Positions 54,873-64,000 of a stretch of DNA of 64,000 nt are shown piece by piece. The position numbers and the translations under genes are program-made. The stretch is from Microplitis mediator (Eukaryota > Arthropoda > Insecta > Hymenoptera > Braconidae). Below the pieces are notes generated by a model that ran no database searches, had not been told where the DNA came from, and saw nothing but the letters and a program-made list of their open reading frames with translations. Within the stretch, counting starts at the first letter, position 1. The number at the start of each line of letters is the position of its first letter. Location: assembly GCF_029852145.1 (NCBI RefSeq), contig NC_079977.1:9854640-9918639 (forward strand), written 5' to 3'.

Positions 54873-55862
54873 ATTCCACTTTGAGATCACTGGTATTGTC
54901 TAAAGGAACTGGAGGTACAAAGTTGCCAACGATATATAGATTATTGGGATCAGTAACTCGGCTATATGCAACATATTGCATCATTCGTGTCATTCCTTTA
55001 TTATGAATACAAACACATTGATAAGTTTGACCTTGGCTTTTATGAGCCGTTATACTTTCTGCAGAAATCAAGGGAAATTGTTTCCGCGCAGCCGTTTTTT
55101 TACCAACTGCAATATCAGTGACTACTACTGGAAAGTCGGAGTAAGATTCATATTCGACAAATTTTTTTCTTTGAGAAGATGTAAATGACTGTTTCGAGTA
55201 AGTCGCCCAATATCATTGTCTTCAAAGTCTACCCAAAGAATCGTAATCGCATCTGAGCTTTCTTTTTTAGTTACATATCTCAAAACACCTGATGCGCCAT
55301 TTACTAATCCTTCTTTTGTATTTAAGTTACGAGTTGATATTAATTTAACGCCGATTTTTGTATAAATAATTTTAGGTAAACAGCCGGTTTTATTAGTTGG
55401 GAGTTTGTAAAGAGCGTCAAGAGTTTTTTCACTTATTTATTTACTCAATCATTTTTTACCTTGAATATAATTTTCAGCTTCATGCACAAATAGTTCACCG
55501 GGCATGTTAGTAATTTTTTGTTCATTATAAGCATCAACTTCTTTATTAGTATGAAAAATATGAACTCCATTGTAAGGAACGTCTTTCAAGTTGCAACGTG
55601 ATTTGAATAATTGTATGTCACTTTCAGTCATTGTTCCCATTGAAAGGTTATTTAAAGCATTAATGAAATCTAGATTGTCTTGTTGCATAACTTTGGTTAA
55701 TTCATAATATTCAAAGTCGATCCAATTATCAGATGCAAATAATGCACTATACGTATGATCAGCAATATTTGGCTGAAAGGGCTTACTAGGGTTTGTTTTA
55801 TTCCACTCGAATTTCCTGTCTCTTAAGTAATGTTGGGTTATATAATAAATTGGTTTATCCAT
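54873..55862 (-). pseudogene. PIF1-type helicase C-terminal half of a Helitron (broken)
   Basis: Reading from 55862, the protein starts KPIYYITQHYLRDRKFEW and includes an NALNNLSMGTM segment and VHIFHTNKEVDAYNE. A different frame between about 55440 and 55200 encodes TKIGVKLISTRNLNTKEGLVNGASG, a PIF1 helicase motif. A third segment (before 54873) reads SITAHKSQGQTYQCVCIHNKG and YVAYSRVTDPNNLYIVG, motifs V-VI. At least two frame changes separate these pieces. The Walker A region and the Rep nuclease are not in the window. Helitron helicases unwind DNA for rolling-circle transposition. Confidence 0.7.
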
Positions 55863-58054
55863 GTTATGTTATGTTAAATTTTTTTTCAAATTTAAAACCA
55901 TCTTCATCGTCATCATTATCATCATTTATACCTGCTTCAACTTCTTTAAAAATATCTTCAAGATAATTTTCATCCATACGATATATTAATGTTCGATTTT
56001 TTTCAATTAAAATTAAATTTTGATCGTGAATTTTCTTGTGTAATCAAATAGTGTATTTTTTAGGCCTAACACTTTTTATGTCCATATTTATGACGTATAC
56101 CGGTCAAAAAAATTCGTGAAAATAGCCTTATCTTTGCCCGTCTAAAGAGGGTAGACCCCTTAAAATCACAACCAAAATTATTATTTCATTTTTTAAAATC
56201 ATTTTTTTTCTATCGCAGGAAATTCAAAAATATTCAACACGTCAAAACTAATTCATAATCTTTTCAAAATCATAAAATTTTTAAAACTTTCAACCTTTAC
56301 CTGAAACATTCCTTTTTTTTATTCATACTAATCTTTATTTTACTCTTTTTGAAATATAATCCTGGAATAAAATTCCAATTTATTCCCAAGAAACTTTTCT
56401 AAATTTCTCTGAAATTTAAATCTTAATTGTTCGATTCTTAAAACTATTTGCGATTTTATTTTTTTGAAAATCTTCTTTCATTTTTATTTCAAAATGAAAC
56501 TTTATTTGAGGAAGTTTTACACTTTCAGTTTTAATATTTTAAAGATTCCTACAAATTATTGTTACCTACAATTCTATTAGCCACACATATTATTACCACT
56601 ACACGTTTTATGCCTAACTCATCTACACTAAATCGCAATAAACAAACAAAAATCAAATTTCACATTGAAAGATTAGTTGCAATTATAGAAGACGCACCAT
56701 CGTGCCCTTTTATAACAAAATATTTACACGCTAACAGATCACAGAATTTTGTTAATTACAAACTTATATCAGTCGATATACCTAAAAGATTTTTGGAATT
56801 TAATTACGAGCTAGCGCTTCTTGACCCGCGTATGCAAATATTAGACGAAAACTCAATTTATTACAGATAAATTCAATTATTAAACTTAGAGTCAATTTCA
56901 GTGAAAATAATTTGGGGTTTTCTAAGGATAAGTCTATTCTTTCATTTTATAATACTGCTGAGTTTTGCGTACAAACAACAGGTAAACTTTTGCACCCGAA
57001 ATTGCAAGTATTTTGTTAAACCTTGAATCATTTATTACTCACTCATTACTCACCTCATTAATTACGGTTGCTTAGAATTGCGCAGACTTATTGTCGAATT
57101 CTATTCAACCCTTCATCGATTGCTTAGAATTGCGCAGACTTATTGTCGAATTCTATTCAATCTATCATCGAATCAATTGGGATTGCGCAGACTTCTTGCT
57201 GCACTCCAGGCGGTTCATTCATTATCTACTAACTCACTCATTTTCAAGAAGACATAAGAATTTGTAATATTTTGTCAGATCAGTTATTTTAGTATTCTTA
57301 CCTTTTAATTGATCAGTAGAGCAATTGTGAAAAGTACCTTGTGCGCACAGCTTAGAACTACCGAATGAAACGGGGTTAACGCGCTGGTAGAAAATATCAG
57401 TTGCGAAAATTAGTTGCAATATACCATAGGGGAGAGTTACCATACACTCCCGTGACAATACCACTATCCTTACACAATCCAGCAAATAATTCACAAAATC
57501 AGGAAATAAATCATCTAAATCCGGAAGAGAAAAATAATCATAGTTCCATAAACTAAATTTATTTAATTTTTATTTTTGACACACAATTAAACTTTATCCA
57601 ATGAGAACAAGAAAACGCGCTGGAAGAAAATATCAAATACGGAAATTAATAGCTATATTAGAAAAAGGGATAGTGAATCCACATCCGTAAAAAGAAAAAA
57701 ATCAAACAATACAGTACAACTTCAGAAAATAGATAATTCACCTGACAGTAGTATCAATAAAAATCCTGAAACTAAGGATAAACAAACACAAACAGACACA
57801 ACACTTACATTTGAATAATGAATACATTTTCAACACTAATTACTTTACAATAAACAAATTATAAATTTAATACAAAGCCATCTAAAATTTGGTAACAACT
57901 AATTAGGAAATATTTTTCTGTCAACGCGACCTTCCACTTGCGTCTGACTATTGCAAATCTAGCTTTCCTTGCCAATCCCTTACTACTCACTAGGATTCTT
58001 ATTCTAACTATCTCTATATTACCCTTATAAACTTTTCCAATTTAAACAACCAAA
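55863..58054. other. Mostly noncoding spacer with a 52-bp repeat and small ORFs
   Basis: On the minus strand near 55866-56046 an acidic frame (MDENYLEDIFKEVEAGINDD) may be another Helitron piece. ttgcttagaattgcgcagacttattgtcgaattctattcaa is duplicated from 57068 and 57120. A 29-codon basic ORF (57601-57690, MRTRKRAGRKYQIRKLIAIL) is unrecognised. I could not find the 5' LTR or primer site of element B here, so its 5' end is probably missing or diverged. Confidence 0.45.
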
Positions 58055-59189
58055 ATGGCGGACGATGAAGACGCTTTAGACGCACAAGTCCACAACATAA
58101 CCCGACATGCGAATATTACGGATCAAATGATTACGTCCCTCGGGGAAAGTATGACATTGCATCAAGCGTTAATGCAAGCCCCGAGTTTTGACGGTAACAA
58201 TATGCCCTTACAAGCGTTCTTACAAGACGTAGAAAACGGTCTTACAATTGTACCAGAAAATCTTGAAAACACTTATTTTATCGGAGTTAAATCCAAACTT
58301 AAGGAGACAGCTAGAGACGCGATCGCGGATAAAACAATTAACACATTGGATACTCTCACAGCCGCGCTTAAAGAATATTTACGGAGTAAGTGTACAAAAT
58401 CCTGGCACTCTCGATGATGCATATAAGATCGCATTACGGCTTGAGGAAGACCTGAGAGGTAGCTCTCACCGTAATTCTAATTATTTGGCCTACGCGCAAT
58501 CCGAATCCGCAAATCTTGATCTACCGCGCAGAACTCGAACAGTAAGCTTTCAAGACGAAGAACGTCGAAATACAATACCGTTCAGATTCACTCGCGAAGA
58601 CCATTCTAGATCCTCTAATTCATATAGTAGATCTCCGGTGCGAGATACAACACCACCACGTGACGAACGTAACTATCCTGAGCGTAGCAATTTACCTTAT
58701 CGTTCACGAAGTCGATCACCTGGAAGTTATTATCCATACTACCCTCCACCGGGCTACTTCCCTCCAATGCCATACCTACCTCCCATGCCATATCAATACC
58801 CACCTCCTGGAGCATATCCACCTCCAGTACCATACAATACGCCATATTATCAAAATTATTCTCCCCAAGATAACAATCAGAACAATTCTAACAATAATTA
58901 CAGTAATAATAACCCCAATAATTACAATAATCGTAACAACTACGATAACAATAATCAAAGATATGGTAATAATGGTTATAATAACTATAACAGAAATAAT
59001 TACGGGAATTACAACACCAATAATAACCCGCAAAATCAGCAAAATAATTCGAGACCTACTTCTTCCGCGCTATCTAAAGATTCTTTAAACTCCAACGCAG
59101 TTCGACGAAACGACGCGACGTCGAACAGCGCGAACCTCACGGAAACGCGTCCATCATCAATCAGATTTCTGACCGTCGAAGATTCGTAA
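58055..59189 (+). pseudogene. gag: Gag of element B with internal deletion and frame change
   Basis: The ATG at 58055 starts MADDEDALDAQVHNI and a capsid N-terminal part (APSFDGNNMPLQAFLQDVE, LKETARDAI). Near 58390 the frame changes and the sequence jumps to TLDDAYKIALRLEEDLRG, the end of a gypsy capsid. The intervening capsid core of roughly 100 residues seems lost. The C-terminal part is Arg/Ser-rich, then Pro/Tyr-rich (PPPGYFPPMPYLPPMPYQY), then strongly Asn/Tyr-rich, with no zinc knuckle. The gag stop TAA (59187-59189) overlaps the pol ATG. Confidence 0.7.
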
Positions 59190-62100
59190 TGTGGTCTGAA
59201 GTCCAGGGTAGAGGACCAGTCGTTACTCTAACAGCCCCGGAGTTGCGAAACGGCAGAGCTCGTTTCTTAGTCGACACGGGTGCTGATATAAATGTAATCA
59301 GAAAAGACGCACTGGCCCCTCGCACAGTAATCGATACCTGGGACTCAGTTTCCATAAAAGGGATCACCACTGAACGACTCGACACTTTAGAAACCACCGA
59401 AATTACATTCTTCACAAATCCAGAGAAATTTCACGTTCTCGAGACCCCTTTACCCATTCTAACTGATGGAATTATCGGCATAGACTTTCTAACTAAGGAA
59501 AAGGTAGAAATATCTTTTCATCACAATGACATAGTCGCAGATTCCGAACCCGTACACCCAATTCCGCTCGAAAATACTAAGGGTGAACCATTTGATACAC
59601 CTTCGATAACTATGTTTCGGAGTGAAGATGAACCCTCAGTATTTTTGTTAAAAGCCAGAACTCGAACAGTAATACCAATTAATCTTCGCAAGACAGATCT
59701 AAAAACCGGATTTTTACCTCACGTCGAAACCCGCGAAAACATTTTCATTGGTAACGCTTTAGTCACGAATAATGACAGTACTTGTTATGTTTATGCGATT
59801 AATGCCTATGAAGACGATATAGAACTCTTCATACCACCACAAGAAATAATTCCCGTTGAATGCGATGGCAGTTCAGAGGATTTCTTCGACGATTTTGAAG
59901 ATAGTGAAGTACCGGAAGATGGTCAAGATAGATTCGAGCGCATATGTGCTAGTCTCCGACTTGATCATTTAAATATGTTGGAAAGGGAGCATGTGCATGA
60001 GCTTATCAGGGAATTCCCAATGCTCTTTCATCTTCCTGGAGATGATCTTCCAGCTACAACAATGATGACACACTCCATTCCAACAGTTGATGAAATTCCT
60101 ATATCAGTCCGTCAGTATCGTTTTCCACCTGTACATAAGGAAGAAATCGCTCGACAAGTGAATAAATTATTAAACGACGGTGTAATAGCTGAATCTGTCT
60201 CTCCATATAATTCACCTCTTTGGATAGTCCCAAAGAAGCCAGATTCAAAAGGTGATAAGCGCTGGCGTATGGTAATTGACTTTAGGCAACTAAACGAGAA
60301 AACCATATGCGATGCTTATCCTCTTCCGAATATAGTTGAGATTCTTGATAGACTAGGAGGAGCAAAATATTTTTCAGTTTTTGACTTGGCCAGTGGATTT
60401 CATCAAATTAAAATGAATCCAAAAGACCAACCGAAAACTGCATTCAGTACACCAAGTGGTCATTACGAATATAACAGAATGCCATTTGGACTGAAAAACG
60501 CTCCAGCTACTTTTCAACGACTTATGGACAGAGTTCTGTTAGGTCTACAGGACGTTGAACTATTTGTATATCTCGACGACGTCGTTATTTTCGCGTCATC
60601 ACTCGAAGAACACGGCGTACGTGTCCGACGACTCTTCAATCGACTAGAACAAGCCAATCTGGTCTTACAATCAGATAAGTGCGAATTTTTAAACCTTGAA
60701 GTTGCATATCTTGGTCATATTATTGGCAATGGTGGTGTACGTCTAGACCCAAAGAAGACCGAAGCCATCGAAAAGTTTCCAAGACCAAAAACAGTCACGA
60801 ACATCAGACAATTTCTTGGACTAGCTGGATATTATCGTCGCTTCATTGAAAACTTCTCAGGCCGTGCGAAACCATTGACAGAACTATTGAAGAAAGATAA
60901 TCCATTCAACTGGACCTCAGCTCAACAAGAAAGTTTTGACGATCTACGCAAAGCATTATGTACATCTTCAGTTTTGCAATATCCTGACTTTTCCCAACCA
61001 TTTATTCTTACTACTGACGCTTCAGACCTCGCTATTGGCACTGTGTTAAGCCAAGGTAAAATTGGTGAGGACAGACCAATTGCTTATCTATCAAGATTCC
61101 TGAAAAATGCAGAACGAAATTACACAACAACTGAAAAAGAATGTTTAGCAGTTATTTACGGTATTTTACATTTTCGACCGTACCTATATGGACGAAGATT
61201 CACTCTCGTCTGTGATCACGAACCTTTAAAATGGATCGACTCCGTCAAGCCACCAGTACAACGGCTAGTTCGATGGAGAACCAGGTTAAGAGAGTACGAA
61301 TATGTCTTCTATTATAAACCAGGAAGATTGAATGTAAATGCAGACGCACTATCACGAAATCCTGTTATTATGCCTATAATTTCCACAGGAAAATCTGAAA
61401 CAGCTGCGAGACAGTCCAGTTCAATTGCCAAACACTTAGAACGACTACGATCATCCGCTATAAAAGCAGCAGAGATAAACGCCAGTACTATAGGTGAGAG
61501 AGTGAGAATGCGAAGAATAGCAAGTAATCCCTCGCTAGCACATCCACCTCCTATCAGGCGTACCAAAACTATTGCTGATATTCCAGTACCAGAAAAACGT
61601 AAGCCTGGTCGACCTCGAAAACCACCGGACATTGTTCAATCAAGTGATCCGACACCACCGGTACCGCATGCTAGAGATAGTGCTTTTCCGAGCCTCGCTA
61701 GTAATCGCGTACCGCCTTCCAAAAATTCTGAAAAACCAGGACCAATATCTTCAAAAACTCGAACAACTGACTATCAATTGACATACGTAAATAATCAGCA
61801 AGGCGGAGAAACACCTGCGCTATCTGAACCAATACAAAATCCACTGCCTAGAAATGTTATTGAAGTATCACCTGAACCATCCTCGGGAAATGAAACCTAT
61901 TACTGGGACCCACGTGCTGAAGATCCGACTTACGAATCGCCCCTTCCAACTAGGAAACCCGAAGCACAATCCCACAGACCATCTAACATAACCTTTCGAC
62001 ATCCTGTAGGACAATCAACCCCTGCAGTTACGTCAGAAGGATCAACAACAGACTCAGAAAGAGATGAAATAATACCACGAGGGACAGCAAGCAGACAATG

Positions 62101-63724
62101 GGCTAATTTACCTAATCTACCTAATCTACCAACTATCGATGAAATTAATTCAAGTACAGATGATACAGATGAAGAAGTACAACAACTACAACCGAGACGA
62201 AGGAAATCTGTAGCTGATACTGTTCCTTGCGAATTATTTTATCCAGGAATGAAGAATAACGAAAGTAAAATATCCTTACACACAACGAACGAAAATCTGA
62301 CATACTTCAGAGATAATTACTTGCATTTTATCCCTGCTGATTGTGAACTTACAACCATCACATCACCACTACTGATAGAAACAGACAAGATAGATCTACG
62401 AGATCTGAAGTTAAAGAAGCCAAAAATTAACCAAGTACTGATAACACCACATGGTAAACACAAAATTCTTAGTGCAGTAATAAAGAAAAATCACTTGGAT
62501 TCATTTTCCATACAAGAACTAAAAGACGTGCTAATAACCGTCAAAAATGTACTGAACCACTACGGCATTAAAACTTTGCGGATCTCAAAACCAGGAGATA
62601 TACTTGAAGGCTGAAGCCAGTCACTTGTCACTGACGTTCTCAAGGAATGCCTAGATGACTGTGAATGTTCACTCACCATTTGCCATGGAAGTGTAACTAT
62701 ACCAGACGAAGATGTCCGCCAAGACATCATCGCGGAATATCACGAGAGCCTAACAGGTGGTCATAAAGGTATCTCTAAAACATATCGACGAATTCGTGAA
62801 CGTTTTTATTGGCCAAACATGAGAGATGATATCACAGAGTTTATTCGTACGTGCAGAAGTTGCCAAGAACAGAAGTGAGTCCGAATCAAGACTAAAGAAC
62901 CAATGATCATCACAGACACTCCTGCAGAACCCTTCGACAAAATCTCAATAGACACAGTGGGGCCACTACCTCAAACACCATCAGGTAATGTGCATATCCT
63001 CACTATGCAAGACAACCTCACGAAGTATTGCGTAGCAGTACCAATACCAAACATAAAAGCTGAAACAATTGCAGACGCACTCGCTCGTCATGTGATTATT
63101 CAGTTTGGGTCACCTCGCGTAATATTAAGCGATCAAGGTAGATCATTTGTTGGTAAAATATTTTACCACTTAGCCAAACTTTTCAAAATTAAACAAGTAA
63201 CTACCTCAGGGTACCATCCACAAACTAATGGATCCCTCGAGCGTAGCCACATAGTATTGGCAGAATTTATCAAGCATTAGGTGGATAAATATGAAGACTG
63301 GGACAAACTCGTCCCCTTTGCAATGTTTTCATATAATATCGCCGTACACGAATCCACTAATTTTACTCCTTTTGAACTTATTTACGGTAAAAGAGCGCAC
63401 ATACCCAGTTCTTTTCCACCCTCTGATAAAACCGAAATTTACGGAACTTACTTACATGACTTAGTCAACCGTATGGATGACATGAGACATTTCACGGCAT
63501 CCAATTTAATTAAATCTAAAAACCGCTCTAAACGTTATTACGACGCTCACCTGAACCCCAGTACTTTGAATGTTGGAGATCAGGTTTATGCTATAAAAGA
63601 ACCTCGAAAAGGTAAATTTGATTCGCATTATAAAAGCCCGTATATTATAGCTGAATTTTTAGATAATAATACAGCTGTAATAGAAGATGAAAAAGGCAAA
63701 CGTTCTCTTAAACACATAAGTTGA
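59189..63724 (+). pseudogene. pol: Pol polyprotein of element B (three in-frame stops)
   Basis: The ATG at 59189 overlaps the gag stop (TAATG). Motifs in order: protease FLVDTGADINVI with IIGIDFL; RT RWRMVIDFRQLN, FSVFDLASGFHQIKM, MPFGLKNAPATFQ and VYLDDVVIF; the connector YLGHIIGNGGVRLDP; RNase H TTDASDLAIG, EKECLAVIYG and NADALSRNP. A linker of about 350 residues is Pro/Ser-rich and contains an AT-hook-like KPGRPRKPPD. A macrodomain-like module lies near 62280-62710. Stops TGA 62612, TGA 62876 and TAG 63278 fall in the same frame. The integrase follows: HHCC zinc region, ISIDTVGPL, LSDQGRSF, GSLERS and a GPY-like SPYIIAEF. Confidence 0.88.
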
Positions 63725-63863
63725 AAATCTGTAACACTAGAGATTCTACTAACACTGACTCTAAATCTGACTAACATATTACTATTTTCCACATGTCCTA
63801 CTAATCGCTATGTTCTAGTTATATAAAATTACTCCAGATGAAACACGTAAAAATCCAAGCACC

Positions 63864-64000
63864 ATGGGGTGGATAAAACTCATCCTGTGGATAGCGTCTG
63901 CTGTCCAACTGACGTACGGATTCGTAGCATATGACTGTGGAACCCCATCAATAAACGTTACTTCATTATCCCTGCTAGATATTAAAGATTGCAATATGCC
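63864..64000 (+). CDS. env: Start of the env gene of element B (cut by window end)
   Basis: An ATG at 63864 opens a frame that runs off the window. The first ~22 residues are a signal peptide (ILWIASAVQLTYG region), followed by AYDCG, NVTSLSLLDI and a second Cys. This Cys/N-glycosylation pattern differs from element A's env. It recalls the N-termini of arthropod mononega/chuvirus-like glycoproteins that some retroelements have captured. Only 45 codons are visible, so the class is tentative. Confidence 0.4.
   Translation, partial: MGWIKLILWIASAVQLTYGFVAYDCGTPSINVTSLSLLDIKDCNM

Noticed and set aside
56559..56870. 103-codon ORF between the Helitron and element B
   Set aside because: It starts at a non-ATG codon, I recognise no domain, and the surroundings are repeat-rich. 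A Helitron fragment is possible but unsupported.
58615..59088. Ile/Thr/Val-rich ORFs overlapping element B gag
   Set aside because: They are out-of-frame readings of the Asn/Tyr-rich gag tail.

Overview
This is an AT-rich arthropod genomic window, most likely insect and plausibly hymenopteran. It is almost wholly built from nested mobile elements and endogenous virus-like DNA. The eukaryotic assignment rests on short GT-AG introns, splice acceptors, long AT-rich noncoding stretches, microsatellites, 5S rRNA-derived repeats and the element families present. The species is an inference. No ordinary host gene could be identified with certainty.

Layout. (1) 1-3440: AT-rich DNA with a diverged direct duplication, a perfect 33-bp hairpin, a broken copy of a virus-associated accessory gene, and a 92-bp tandem array. 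(2) About 2.8-17.1 kb: a Maverick/Polinton (adintovirus-like) element. It carries protein-primed PolB, a DDE integrase with chromodomain, a collagen-motif coiled-coil protein, a DUF8207-like protein, a packaging ATPase, a PLA2/core-like protein, an adenain-like protease, a penton-like protein, a major-capsid-like protein, two tiny ORFs and minus-strand accessory genes. The replication and integration genes are broken; every recognised virion gene is open. (3) 17.1-21.6 kb: a GC-rich minisatellite, a miRNA-like hairpin, and two LTRs of one family facing each other. (4) 21.6-43.2 kb: a Ty3/gypsy errantivirus-like retroelement ('element A') with LTRs, a tRNA-Leu primer site, gag, pol, env and a polypurine tract. 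Between env and the 3' LTR it carries two extra genes: an uninterrupted RRM-like/F-box/LRR gene and a cellular-type RNase H1 gene. Recurrent double-hairpin motifs and a predicted cloverleaf RNA surround them, and a 2-kb solo LTR is inserted there. (5) 43.2-52 kb: a 1-kb foldback MITE, a 601-bp tandem duplication containing a mini-exon, a 5S-derived repeat, and a broken TNP2/CACTA-like transposase split by a 1.35-kb solo LTR. (6) 53-56 kb: remains of a Helitron (PIF1 helicase plus EEP endonuclease) split by a TA-flanked MITE that itself holds a non-LTR tail and a second 5S relic. (7) 58-64 kb: a second gypsy element ('element B') with gag, pol and the start of an env unlike that of element A. 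It runs off the window.

How the genes relate. In the Polinton, the minus-strand block (integrase to ATPase) and plus-strand capsid block diverge from a 91-bp spacer at 11.2 kb, while PolB and integrase converge at 8.0 kb. In element A, splice acceptors lie directly at the env and RNase H1 start codons, suggesting subgenomic mRNAs for the 3' genes. Elements A and B share a pol layout with a long disordered linker and a macrodomain-like module between RNase H and integrase.

Most unusual: an errantivirus-like element carrying an F-box/LRR gene and its own RNase H1 amid structured RNA motifs, and a Polinton whose virion genes stay open while its replication genes decay.
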